A stretch of 64,000 bases of DNA from Mycolicibacterium septicum DSM 44393 (GTDB taxonomy: Bacteria > Actinomycetota > Actinomycetes > Mycobacteriales > Mycobacteriaceae): positions 1,446,682-1,510,681 of the forward strand of contig NZ_HG322951.1 in NCBI RefSeq assembly GCF_000455325.1, written 5' to 3'. The position numbers were made by a program, and so were the translations under genes. Positions 45,036-54,682 of this stretch are shown here, piece by piece; position 1 is the first letter of the stretch; every line of letters begins with the position of its first letter. Below the pieces are notes generated by a model. That model ran no database searches and had not been told where the DNA came from. It saw only the letters and a list, made by a program, of their open reading frames with translations.

Positions 45036-46385
45036 ATGGCATCTAGCAGTGGACTGATCGATGACGCGCCGCTGACGGCATTCCACAAGAAACTGACGCT
45101 GTACTCGTCGGGCGGACCGTTCATCGACGGCTATGCCATTGCGATCATCGGGTTCACCTGGGCCACCATGAGCACGTCGTTCGACGTCACGACAGCCGAC
45201 AAGGGGATGATCGCCGCCGCGGTCCTCGTCGGGATCTTCGTCGGCGGCGGCCTGTTCGGCTGGGTGACCGACAAGGTCGGCCGCCACATGATGTACATCC
45301 TGGATCTGCTTGCCCTGGCCGTCTTTTCGGTGGGCTGCATGTTCGCCACCGAGGTCTGGCAACTGATCCTGCTGAGATTCCTCATCGGCATGGCGATCGG
45401 CGCCGACTATCCGATAGCCACCTCACTGCTCGCCGAATACCTGCCCGCCAAGTATCGCGGCCGCATGCTCGGCGCGACATTCGTCGTGTGGGCCGTCGGT
45501 GCGACTGCCGCCCCGGCCGTGGCAATGGTGTGCACGCACCTGGCCGGCGACAATGCCTGGCGGTGGATGCTGGCCAGCCCGGCCGTCTTCGCACTCGTCA
45601 CGCTGTTCCTGCGATTGGGGACACCGGAATCGCCGCGATGGCTGATCAGCAAGGGACGGGTCGAGGAAGCCGACCGAGCCATCAAGCAGGTCTTCGGACC
45701 CGACTACGGGGTGGAGGATCTCGGTGAGCCGGAGCCGGCGGAACGCGCGACGTTGCGGTCGGTGTTCAAGCCGCCCTACCTGAAGCGGACGCTGTTCGTC
45801 AGCCTGTTCTGGATGTGTCAGGTGATCCCGCTGCTGTCCATCTACTCGTTCTCCTTCGACATCCTGGGCGAGGTCGGCATCACCGGTAACGGCGCCGAGG
45901 TGTTCCTCGCCGCGCTGTTCGTGGTCGGCGGCATCCCTGGGCTGTTCCTGGTCGACCGGATCGGCCGCAAGGCCCTGCTGATCTACACCTTCGCCGGTAT
46001 CGGGATCATCTGGGGCATCGCGGGTCTGATACCCGGACTGCCGGTGATGATCGTCTTCACCGCCGTGTGCGCCTTCGCGCTGCTGTCCGGGGCGTCGAAC
46101 TTCCTCGAGATCGTCTATCCCAACGAGTTGTTCCCGACGGAGGTGCGCGCCACGGCCGTCGGCATCGGCACTGCGGCCAGCCGGATCGGTGCGGCGGTGG
46201 CCGTCTACCTGATGCCGTTCGCCCTCGACAAGGGCGTCAACTGGGTGCTGCTGGCCGGGGCGGTCATCTCATTCGTCGGGCTGGCCGTCACCGTGGCGTG
46301 GGGCGTGGAAACGGCCGGCCGCTCCTTGAGCGAGGCCTGCAACGCCAAGACCACGTCCGACCGAGAAACCGTGCGTTCTGGCTAG
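45036..46385 (+). CDS. MFS sugar/aromatic-acid transporter
   Basis: A 449-residue membrane transporter with twelve predicted helices. DKVGRHMMY (loop 2-3) and DRIGRKALL (loop 8-9) are the MFS A-type motifs, and PESPRWL after helix 6 plus ELFPTEVRATAVGIGTA after helix 10 are the sugar-porter/SP-type signatures. It probably imports a sugar, polyol or organic acid by proton symport. Position next to ramB and the icl locus fits carbon uptake. Confidence 0.9.
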   Translation: MASSSGLIDDAPLTAFHKKLTLYSSGGPFIDGYAIAIIGFTWATMSTSFDVTTADKGMIAAAVLVGIFVGGGLFGWVTDKVGRHMMYILDLLALAVFSVGCMFATEVWQLILLRFLIGMAIGADYPIATSLLAEYLPAKYRGRMLGATFVVWAVGATAAPAVAMVCTHLAGDNAWRWMLASPAVFALVTLFLRLGTPESPRWLISKGRVEEADRAIKQVFGPDYGVEDLGEPEPAERATLRSVFKPPYLKRTLFVSLFWMCQVIPLLSIYSFSFDILGEVGITGNGAEVFLAALFVVGGIPGLFLVDRIGRKALLIYTFAGIGIIWGIAGLIPGLPVMIVFTAVCAFALLSGASNFLEIVYPNELFPTEVRATAVGIGTAASRIGAAVAVYLMPFALDKGVNWVLLAGAVISFVGLAVTVAWGVETAGRSLSEACNAKTTSDRETVRSG

Positions 46386-46394
46386 CGGCGACTG

Positions 46395-46979
46395 CTAGTC
46401 CGGGAAGTCCAGCGGGATCCGCAGCGTCGTCATCGTGGCGGCCAGGCCATCGTATTGGCTTGCCAGCATGCAGAATTCGATGATCTGCTGCTTCGTGAGA
46501 ATCGCGGAGAGCGCGGCCCAGGTCTCCGCCGAGATGGACCGGGTGACGACGAACTCGTCGGTCGCGGTGACCAGAACCCGCTGCCGGTCGGTCAGGCCCT
46601 CGGCGTCGGGACCCTCGAAGATGCGGGCCTGGGTCTCGGCATCCACGCCGCGGCTGCGGGCCAGCCGGCGGTGCTGCTGCAACTCGTATTCGCAATCGCG
46701 CAGATGTCCCACCCGCAGGATGACGAGCTCGGCGTCCTGACGCGGAATCTTGCCGAGGGGGCCGAGCAGCAGCCCGGAGTACGGCAGCCACGCCAGGAAC
46801 AGCAGCTTGTGCTGGCCCAGCACGTTCATCAAGGTGAAACGGGGCGCCCGGATGGCCCTGGCGCCCAGCTTGGCGATGGCCCAGTTGACCGGGCCCAGCT
46901 CACGGAATCCGCCGGGTGCGATGCGGGCCGGCTCGAGTGCACTCACCCAGCCGAGTCTGGCACAGGTGGTGGTGTTCAT
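46395..46979 (-). CDS. Carboxymuconolactone decarboxylase/AhpD-like protein (Rv0464c-like)
   Basis: A 194-residue all-helical protein of the AhpD/CMD fold: LVILRVGHLRDCEYELQQHRRLARSRG (near 85-111) is the family core, with a Cys and an ExxxH-type pattern but only one Cys where AhpD has two, so peroxidase activity is doubtful. Ends next to MFS gene on the opposite strand. Lies 39 bases downstream of ramB (same strand), matching Rv0464c-Rv0465c. Confidence 0.87.
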   Translation of the reverse strand: MNTTTCARLGWVSALEPARIAPGGFRELGPVNWAIAKLGARAIRAPRFTLMNVLGQHKLLFLAWLPYSGLLLGPLGKIPRQDAELVILRVGHLRDCEYELQQHRRLARSRGVDAETQARIFEGPDAEGLTDRQRVLVTATDEFVVTRSISAETWAALSAILTKQQIIEFCMLASQYDGLAATMTTLRIPLDFPD

Positions 46980-47018
46980 CGAGCGACCACTGCGCAGAAA
47001 ACGGTGGGATATCAGCGG

Positions 47019-48434
47019 CTACGGCTGCCGCACCAGGTACGGCGACACCGTCGAGCGGTGCTCGTTGAGGTCCAGCGCCTTGCCGAGCGCCGGGAACGCG
47101 CGTTGCGGGCAATTGTCGCGTTCACACACGCGGCAGCCCGAGCCGATGGGCGTGGCCACCTCGCCGGAAAGGTCCAGCCCCTCGGAGTACACCAGCCGAT
47201 GGGCATGGCGCAGTTCGCATCCCAGCCCGATGGCAAAGGTCTTGCCGGGCTGCCCGTAGCGCGACGCGCGTCGCTCCACGGTGCGGGCCACCCACATGTA
47301 GTTGCGGCCGTCGGGCATCTGGGCGATCTGCACGCCGATCTTGCCGGGATTGCCGAAGGTCTCGTAGACGTTCCACAGCGGGCAGGTGCCTCCCGAAGAC
47401 GAGAAGTGAAAGCCGGTGGCGGACTGGCGCTTTGACATGTTGCCCGCGCGGTCGACCCGGACGAAGGAGAACGGGACTCCGCGCATCGACGGGCGCTGCA
47501 GGGTGGACAGCCGGTGCGCGATGGTCTCGTAGCTCACCGAGTAGAACGCCGACAGCCGTTCCACGTCGTAGCGGAAGTTCTCCGTCACATCGTGGAACTG
47601 GCGGTAGGGGAGGACGGTGGCCGCGGCGAAGTAATTGGCCAGCCCGAGGCGGGCCAGGGTGCGGGATTCGTCGCTGGTGAACATGCCCTCGTCGACCATC
47701 TTGTCGATGAGGTCGCCGAACTCCAGGAAGGCCAGTTCGGCCGCCATCTTGAAGACCTGCTGGCCGCTGGAGAGATGGTTGCCCATCTCCAGGGTCTTGG
47801 TGGCCGGGTCGTAGCGGTGCAGCACGGTGTCGCCCAGGTCGATGCGCCGCACGATCCGTACGCCGTGCACCGTGGTCATCCGGTTGGCCAGCTCCCCGGC
47901 CAGATCACCGCGGTGCATGCGGATCTTGGCGGTCAGATCCTCGGCGGCGGTGTCGAGTTCGTGCAGATAGTTCTGCCGTTGGTAGAAGTAGTCGCGCACT
48001 TCCTCGTGCGGCATGGTGATCGAACCGCTACCGCTGCCGTCGGAATAGCGGTCCTCGGTGGCGGCCGCCAATTGCGTGGTGGTCAGCCGGTAACGACGGT
48101 GCAGGTTGACCATCGCGCGGGCGAAGTTCGGATACGCCGCGACCATGTCGGCGACTTCGGCGACGTCCATGTCCGCGCCGAGGTCGCGGTCCATCGTGAC
48201 CTCGCGCATCTCGGCGACCAGCCGGGTGTCGTCGTGGGAGGCGAAGAACGTCGCGTCCACCCCGAACACCTCGGTGATGCGCAGCAGCACCGCCACGGTC
48301 AGCGGGCGTACGTCGTGCTCGATCTGGTTGAGATAACTGGGGGAGATCTCCAGCATCTGGGCCAGCGCCGCCTGGCTGAAACCACGCTCGCTCCGTAGTT
48401 GCCGCACCCGCGACCCCACGAACGTTTTTGCCAC
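47019..48434 (-). CDS. ramB: Transcriptional regulator RamB
   Basis: Regulator of acetate/glyoxylate metabolism. The 471-residue protein has an N-terminal XRE helix-turn-helix (FSQAALAQMLEISPSYLNQIE, about 20-40), a central IrrE-like DUF955-type region, and a C-terminal Cys-rich segment with GCRVCERDNCPQRAFP. This architecture fits RamB (Rv0465c), which in M. tuberculosis represses icl1 and itself. GTG start at 48434; TTTGCA-containing sequence lies in the 112-base upstream gap. The icl gene is 1.2 kb away on the other strand. Confidence 0.9.
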   Translation of the reverse strand: MAKTFVGSRVRQLRSERGFSQAALAQMLEISPSYLNQIEHDVRPLTVAVLLRITEVFGVDATFFASHDDTRLVAEMREVTMDRDLGADMDVAEVADMVAAYPNFARAMVNLHRRYRLTTTQLAAATEDRYSDGSGSGSITMPHEEVRDYFYQRQNYLHELDTAAEDLTAKIRMHRGDLAGELANRMTTVHGVRIVRRIDLGDTVLHRYDPATKTLEMGNHLSSGQQVFKMAAELAFLEFGDLIDKMVDEGMFTSDESRTLARLGLANYFAAATVLPYRQFHDVTENFRYDVERLSAFYSVSYETIAHRLSTLQRPSMRGVPFSFVRVDRAGNMSKRQSATGFHFSSSGGTCPLWNVYETFGNPGKIGVQIAQMPDGRNYMWVARTVERRASRYGQPGKTFAIGLGCELRHAHRLVYSEGLDLSGEVATPIGSGCRVCERDNCPQRAFPALGKALDLNEHRSTVSPYLVRQP

Positions 48435-48546
48435 GTCAAACAGCCTAACAAGGGTGCGAAGGCCGTCTTTGCATTCTTGGCAGTTCGGTCACTACTGACA
48501 GCATCGGGCTGCCTGGCATGATCGGCTCAGACGACAGTGACTGGAG

Positions 48547-49374
48547 ATGACCATGACGGGAACCGCGCAGAATTCGACCACCGGGCTGAACAAGGTGATG
48601 ATGCCGGTGCCCGATCCCCATCCCGATGTCTTCGACCGGGAATGGCCGCTGCGGATGGCCGACGTCGACCGCGCCGGCCGACTGCGGTTCGACGGCGCCT
48701 GCCGGCACATTCAGGACGTCGGCCAGGACCAGCTGCGGGAGATGGGCTACGAGGACGTCCACCCCGCATGGATCGTCCGCCGCACGATGATCGATCTGAT
48801 CCGGCCCATCGAGGGCGGCGACATCCTGCGGATGCGGCGGTGGTGTTCGGGTACGTCCAACCGGTGGTGCGAGATGCGGGTGCGTATCGACGGCCGCAAG
48901 GGCGGGTTGATGGAGTCCGAGGCGTTCTGGATCCACATCAACCGGGAGACGCAGGGCCCCTCCCGGATCTCCGACGACTTCCTGTCGGGCCTGCGGCGCA
49001 CCACCGACGAATCCCGTCTGCGCTGGAAGTCCTACCTGAAGGCCGGCAGTCGTGAGGATGCGGCCGAGATCCGCGAGTACCCGGTGCGGGTGTCCGACAT
49101 CGACCTGTTCGATCACATGAACAACTCGGTCTACTGGACGGTGGTCGAGGACTACCTGTACTCCCATCCCGAGCTGCTGGAGAAGCCGCTGCGGGTGACC
49201 ATCGAGCACGACGCCGCGGTGGCCCTCGGCGAGAAGCTCGAGATCCTGTCGCATGTTCACCCGGCCGGATCGACCGACAAATTCGGCGAAGAGCTCTCCG
49301 ATCGCACTGTTAGAACGCTCACATATGCCGTCGGCGACGAGACAAAAGCGATCGCATCACTGTTCTCGCTCTGA
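48547..49374 (+). CDS. Acyl-ACP thioesterase-like protein (Rv0466-like)
   Basis: A 275-residue double hot-dog protein of the acyl-ACP thioesterase family. Each half has the domain pattern: WPLRMADVDRAGRLRFDGACRHIQD, and VRVSDIDLFDHMNNSVYWTVVEDYL, where the N-x-S/H context is close to the plant FatA/B catalytic residues. It would release fatty acids from acyl carrier protein. Start ATG at 48547 after CTGGAGATGACC; ATG two codons later also possible. Between ramB and icl, so probably in the same metabolic programme. Confidence 0.88.
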   Translation: MTMTGTAQNSTTGLNKVMMPVPDPHPDVFDREWPLRMADVDRAGRLRFDGACRHIQDVGQDQLREMGYEDVHPAWIVRRTMIDLIRPIEGGDILRMRRWCSGTSNRWCEMRVRIDGRKGGLMESEAFWIHINRETQGPSRISDDFLSGLRRTTDESRLRWKSYLKAGSREDAAEIREYPVRVSDIDLFDHMNNSVYWTVVEDYLYSHPELLEKPLRVTIEHDAAVALGEKLEILSHVHPAGSTDKFGEELSDRTVRTLTYAVGDETKAIASLFSL

Positions 49375-49652
49375 CCCCTCTCGGTTTAACAGTACGAGCG
49401 TACTGACCTGCACCTTTGGGCTACTCGTCGGTAGCTTCTGAACCGGTACAGCCATCATATTTCTTCGCAACCTTTGCAAGTTAACTAAGCGCTTTGGCGA
49501 AACTTGGCAACTGAAACGGGTGGACCTGCGGATATGTGCTGTGCCATCGTCGGGTTAGCACATCAGTGAAGCTGCCACGGCGTTAGCAATTAACAAGGCG
49601 AACGACACGGCGGTGGAGCAAGGCGACTGAAACAAACCGAAGGAGCAGTCCT
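49375..49652. promoter_or_regulatory. Upstream region of icl with candidate RamB sites
   Basis: This 278-base gap holds the icl promoter. AACCTTTGCAAG (49469-49480) and GAAACTTGGCAAC (49499-49511) resemble the RamB motif reported in corynebacteria (AAACTTTGCAA-like). They are 29 bases apart, about three helical turns. TCTTTGCATT upstream of ramB itself (48467-48476) is a third similar sequence. Confidence 0.55.
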
Positions 49653-50939
49653 ATGTCGACCGTGGGCACCCCCAAGTCACCGGAGCAGATCCAGCACGAT
49701 TGGGATCACAACCCCCGCTGGAAGGGCATCACCCGTACCTACACCCCGGCCGACGTGGTTGCCCTGCAGGGCTCCGTCGTCGAGGAGAACACCCTGGCCC
49801 GCCGCGGCGCCGAGGTGCTGTGGGAGCAGCTCCACGACATGGACTTCGTCAACGCGCTCGGCGCGCTGACCGGTAACCAGGCCGTGCAGCAGGTCCGCGC
49901 GGGCCTCAAGGCCATCTACCTGTCCGGGTGGCAGGTCGCCGGTGACGCCAACCTGTCCGGCCACACCTACCCCGACCAGAGCCTCTACCCGGCCAACTCG
50001 GTGCCGCAGGTCGTCCGCCGCATCAACAACGCGCTGATGCGCGCCGACCAGATCGCCAAGGTCGAGGGCGACACCTCGGTCGAGAACTGGCTCGCCCCGA
50101 TCGTCGCCGACGGTGAGGCCGGCTTCGGTGGTGCGCTCAACGTCTACGAGCTCCAGAAGGCCATGATCGCCGCCGGTGTCGCCGGTTCGCACTGGGAAGA
50201 CCAGCTGGCCTCGGAGAAGAAGTGCGGCCACCTCGGTGGCAAGGTGCTGATCCCCACCCAGCAGCACATCCGCACCCTGACCTCGGCCCGCCTGGCCGCT
50301 GACGTCGCCGACGTGCCGACCCTGGTCATCGCGCGCACCGACGCCGAGGCCGCCACCCTGATCACCTCCGATGTGGACGAGCGCGACCGCCCGTTCATCA
50401 CCGGTGAGCGCACCAACGAGGGCTTCTACCGGGTGCAGAACGGCCTGGAGCCGTGCATCGCCCGCGCCAAGGCCTACGCGCCGTACGCGGACCTGATCTG
50501 GATGGAGACCGGCACCCCGGACCTGGAGCTGGCCAAGAAGTTCGCCGAGGGCGTCAAGAGCGAGTTCCCGGACCAGATGCTGTCCTACAACTGCTCGCCG
50601 TCCTTCAACTGGAAGCAGCACCTGGACGACGACACCATCGCCAAGTTCCAGCGCGAGCTGGGCGCGATGGGCTTCAAGTTCCAGTTCATCACGCTGGCCG
50701 GCTTCCACGCCCTCAACTACTCGATGTTCGACCTGGCCCACGGCTACGCCCGCGAGCAGATGAAGGCCTACGTCGAGCTGCAGGAGCGCGAGTTCGCCGC
50801 CGAGGAGCGCGGTTACACCGCCACCAAGCACCAGCGCGAGGTTGGCGCCGGCTACTTCGACCGGATCGCCACCACCGTGGACCCGAACAGCTCGACCACC
50901 GCGCTGGCCGGTTCCACCGAAGAGGGCCAGTTCCACTAA
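49653..50939 (+). CDS. icl: Isocitrate lyase
   Basis: First enzyme of the glyoxylate shunt: isocitrate to succinate and glyoxylate, also 2-methylisocitrate lyase in propionate use. The 428-residue protein matches icl1 (Rv0467): active-site C191 in [47 protein letters not shown], and the closing residues QFH. AGGAGCAG precedes the ATG. Likely controlled by RamB. A hairpin follows. Confidence 0.98.
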   Translation: MSTVGTPKSPEQIQHDWDHNPRWKGITRTYTPADVVALQGSVVEENTLARRGAEVLWEQLHDMDFVNALGALTGNQAVQQVRAGLKAIYLSGWQVAGDANLSGHTYPDQSLYPANSVPQVVRRINNALMRADQIAKVEGDTSVENWLAPIVADGEAGFGGALNVYELQKAMIAAGVAGSHWEDQLASEKKCGHLGGKVLIPTQQHIRTLTSARLAADVADVPTLVIARTDAEAATLITSDVDERDRPFITGERTNEGFYRVQNGLEPCIARAKAYAPYADLIWMETGTPDLELAKKFAEGVKSEFPDQMLSYNCSPSFNWKQHLDDDTIAKFQRELGAMGFKFQFITLAGFHALNYSMFDLAHGYAREQMKAYVELQEREFAAEERGYTATKHQREVGAGYFDRIATTVDPNSSTTALAGSTEEGQFH

Positions 50940-50959
50940 ATCCAGCGGCTTGACAGCAG

Positions 50960-50992
50960 CAGGCCCCGCTCAGAATTCTTGGGCGGGGCCTG
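50960..50992 (+). terminator. Hairpin after icl
   Basis: CAGGCCCCGC (50960-50969) pairs perfectly with GCGGGGCCTG (50983-50992) with a 13-base loop, 21 bases after the icl stop and 32 before fadB2. A terminator or attenuator; fadB2 may therefore be partly independent. Confidence 0.75.
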
Positions 50993-51023
50993 TCGCATGT
51001 CCGCGTATTGAGAGAGTGAAGTC

Positions 51024-51884
51024 GTGAGCAATCAAATTGAACGAGTAGGTGTGATCGGCGCCGGCCAGATGGGTGGCGGGATCGCCGAGGTGTCCGCGCG
51101 CGCGGGCGTGGACGTGCTGGTGTTCGACACCGCCGACGCCTTCGTGACCGCCGGACGCAACCGGATCACCAAGTCCCTCGAGCGCGGAGTCAGTGCGGGC
51201 AAGATCACCGAGGGGGAGAAGGACGCCGCGCTGGGCAAGCTGAAGTTCACCACCACACTCGCCGATCTGGCCGATCGGCAGCTGGTCATCGAGGCCGTGA
51301 TCGAGGACGAGGCCGTCAAGACCAAGATCTTCGCCGACCTGGATCGCATCGTCACCGACCCCGATGCGGTGCTGGCGTCGAACACGTCCAGCATCCCGAT
51401 CATGAAACTCGCAGCAGCTACCCAGAATCCTGCCAGGGTTCTCGGTCTGCACTTCTTCAACCCGGTTCCGGTGTTGCCGCTGGTCGAATTGATCAGTGCC
51501 CTGACCACCGACGAGGCCGCCGCCGCGCGCGTCGAGGAATTCGCCAGCACGGTTCTCGGAAAACAGGTTGTCCGTTGTGCTGACCGGTCCGGTTTCGTGG
51601 TCAACGCGTTGCTGGTTCCGTACCTCTTGGCGGCGGTCCGAATGGTCGAGGGTGGCTTTGCCACAATTGACGATGTCGACAAGGCTGTGGTGGCCGGACT
51701 GTCCCACCCCATGGGGCCGCTGCGGCTGTCCGATCTGGTCGGTTTGGACACCCTAAAGCTCATCGCTGACAAGATGTTTGACGAGTTCAAAGAGCCTTTG
51801 TACGCCGCGCCGCCGCTCCTGCTGCGCATGGTGGAGGCCGGGCAACTGGGCAAAAAATCGGGCCAGGGCTTCTACAAGTACTGA
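51024..51884 (+). CDS. fadB2: 3-hydroxybutyryl-CoA dehydrogenase
   Basis: Oxidises (S)-3-hydroxyacyl-CoA with NAD(P), acting in butyrate/short-chain acyl-CoA metabolism. The 286-residue protein has the Rossmann motif GAGQMGGG at 12-19, LASNTSSIPIMKLA, HFFNPVPVLPLVELI with the catalytic His, and DRSGFVVNALLVPYL. GTG start. Located as Rv0468 after icl. Confidence 0.95.
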   Translation: MSNQIERVGVIGAGQMGGGIAEVSARAGVDVLVFDTADAFVTAGRNRITKSLERGVSAGKITEGEKDAALGKLKFTTTLADLADRQLVIEAVIEDEAVKTKIFADLDRIVTDPDAVLASNTSSIPIMKLAAATQNPARVLGLHFFNPVPVLPLVELISALTTDEAAAARVEEFASTVLGKQVVRCADRSGFVVNALLVPYLLAAVRMVEGGFATIDDVDKAVVAGLSHPMGPLRLSDLVGLDTLKLIADKMFDEFKEPLYAAPPLLLRMVEAGQLGKKSGQGFYKY

Positions 51885-51958
51885 ATCGACCCGCGCTGGC
51901 ACTATGGCCGAGGCTTAGCTAGTCTACCCACAGTAGGGCCTGTTGGCTCGCTCTATAG

Positions 51959-52912
<954 letters not shown>

Positions 52913-52921
52913 TTCTTTCCA

Positions 52922-52991
52922 AAAGCGCCGAGGGTGCGCTCAGATCGCGAGATCAACACAAATCGCGATCTGGGTGCACCCTCGGCGCTTT
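52922..52991. repeat. Large inverted repeat between convergent genes
   Basis: A 29-base arm (52922-52950, starting AAAGCGCCGAGGGTG) pairs with its partner (52963-52991) at 27 of 29 positions around a 12-base loop. It fills the gap between the umaA-like gene and the PPK2 gene, and would fold strongly from either strand, so it can terminate both transcripts. It also looks like a dispersed mycobacterial intergenic repeat. Confidence 0.8.
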
Positions 52992-53000
52992 AAGTAGTGC

Positions 53001-53879
53001 TCAGGCGGAAGCCAGCCGCTTCTTCTCCGCCTCGACGTCGAAGTCCGGCGGCGGCCACGACATGTTGAGGCCCTTGAGTGCCTCGATGAGCAGCTCGGTG
53101 ATGGCCAGGCGGCTGTACCACTTCCTGTCGCACGGCACGATGTGCCATGGCGCGTAATCGGTCGACGTCTTCTCCAGCATGGCCTGGTAGGCCTCCTGGT
53201 ACTTGGGCCACAGCAGCCGCTCGTCGATGTCGGCCGGGTTGTACTTCCAATACTTGTCGGGCCGCTCCAGCCGTTCGGACAGGCGCGCCTTCTGCTCGGC
53301 CAGCGAGACGAACATGGCGACCTTCACCAGTGTGGTGCCGGCATCGACCAATTCGCGTTCGAAGGCGTTGATCTCGTCGTAGCGCGCGCCCCAGACGTCC
53401 GGCGGCACCAGGTTGTGCACGCGGACGATGAGAACGTCCTCGTAGTGCGAGCGATCGAACACCCCGATGTGTCCGGCAGGCGGCAGTGCGTTGCGGATCC
53501 GCCACAGGTAGTGGTGGGCCCGCTCCTCCTCGGTCGGCTTGCCGAAGCTGGTGTACCGGATCCCCTGTGGGTTTGCCGCTCCCACAACATGTTTGACGAT
53601 CCCACCCTTGCCGGCGGTGTCCATGCCCTGCAGGATCAGCAGCACCGAGCGGTTGTCGTCGCCACTCTTGCTGCGGGCGTAGAGCATTTCCTGCAGCGAG
53701 GCGAGCCGCAGATTCCGTTCGGTCTGCAGGGTGGGTGCATCGCTCTTGTTCCCGCGGAATCCCGGCGTGCTGTTGGTGTCGATTCGCGCGACCTCGTCGC
53801 CCGGGCGGAAAGCCAGCTGGTCATGTGGTTCGTGGGTCCACAGGGCAGGCAGATCTCTGTCGCTCACCCGCTCAGTCAA
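53001..53879 (-). CDS. PPK2-family polyphosphate:nucleotide phosphotransferase
   Basis: A 292-residue PPK2 protein with Walker A GMDTAGKGG, GIRYTSFGKPTEEERAHHYLWRI, then GVFDRSHYEDVLIVRVHNLV and KYWKYNPADIDERLLWPKYQ. The residues around Walker A and FDRSHYED fit the class III type that can phosphorylate AMP and ADP, unlike the class I-like copy at 37014. The first in-frame codon is TTG at 53879, overlapping the TetR stop by 8 bases; GTG at 53867 is a good alternative. Confidence 0.88.
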   Translation of the reverse strand: MTERVSDRDLPALWTHEPHDQLAFRPGDEVARIDTNSTPGFRGNKSDAPTLQTERNLRLASLQEMLYARSKSGDDNRSVLLILQGMDTAGKGGIVKHVVGAANPQGIRYTSFGKPTEEERAHHYLWRIRNALPPAGHIGVFDRSHYEDVLIVRVHNLVPPDVWGARYDEINAFERELVDAGTTLVKVAMFVSLAEQKARLSERLERPDKYWKYNPADIDERLLWPKYQEAYQAMLEKTSTDYAPWHIVPCDRKWYSRLAITELLIEALKGLNMSWPPPDFDVEAEKKRLASA

Positions 53880-54606
53880 GCAGTTGCGGCGGCAAAACCG
53901 GCGACGGGTGCGGCAGTGAGTTGAACTTTTCCAGCGAGCCGCCCACTTCGACGATGCCGCAGAGCGCGTTCCAGGACAGCATGGTCAGGTAGTCGATCAG
54001 TTCGTCGGCGGTCATCCGCGGATTCGACATCCAGGAGTGGGTGGCCAGCTGGACACCGCCGACGGTGTGAAATGCCCACGCTTCCGCGCCGCGGGTGTCC
54101 ATGCCGACCTGGGCCATCCGGCGGCGCAGCATGACGGCCAGCATGCGGGCGATGATCTGCTCGGAATCGGCGACGGCTTTGCTCTTGCTCGCCGAGTTGT
54201 TCGCCATCACGAACGGATAGATCTCCGGTTCGGCCGCAACCGTTTCCACGTACACCTTGATGATCTCGCGGGTGAGTGCGAAACCGTCGAGGTTCGAGGA
54301 CAGTGCCGCAGCCATATTGGGGATCAGGGTGGTCTGGGCGAACCGCATCATCACTGCGGTGGTGAGGTCGTTCTTGTCGACGAAGTAGCGGTACAGCACA
54401 GTCTTGGACACGCCGATCTCGGCGGCGATCTCGTCCATGCTGACGTTGCTGCCCTGGCGTCGGATCGCTTCGAGGGTGCCGTCGACCAACTCGTTGCGCC
54501 GCTCCACCTTGTGCTGGTGCCAACGCCGCTTGCGTCCATCGGTCTTCACCGTCACCGGCGGAGTCTGCTGTGCCACAGTCGCAGTAGTCCCATTCCCTAG
54601 TTCCAC
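53872..54606 (-). CDS. TetR-family transcriptional regulator (Rv0472c-like)
   Basis: A 244-residue regulator with an N-terminal extension of about 30 basic residues, then the HTH VSMDEIAAEIGVSKTVLYRYF (about 55-75). The C-terminal helical domain is large, about 150 residues. GTG start. Overlaps the PPK2 gene on the same strand, so the two are probably one transcript. Divergent from the DUF445 gene across 76 bases; effector unknown. Confidence 0.88.
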   Translation of the reverse strand: MELGNGTTATVAQQTPPVTVKTDGRKRRWHQHKVERRNELVDGTLEAIRRQGSNVSMDEIAAEIGVSKTVLYRYFVDKNDLTTAVMMRFAQTTLIPNMAAALSSNLDGFALTREIIKVYVETVAAEPEIYPFVMANNSASKSKAVADSEQIIARMLAVMLRRRMAQVGMDTRGAEAWAFHTVGGVQLATHSWMSNPRMTADELIDYLTMLSWNALCGIVEVGGSLEKFNSLPHPSPVLPPQLLD

Positions 54607-54682
54607 TTGATACTACGGCGAATCTGCGGATACCGGTCCGTGGGTCAGACCGTCAGTCGCGGCGATAGCGCAAGATGGAAAG

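Noticed and set aside
49677..50936. 419-codon minus-strand frame opposite icl
   Set aside because: Mirror of the isocitrate lyase gene; composition is Gly/Val/Leu-rich without domains.
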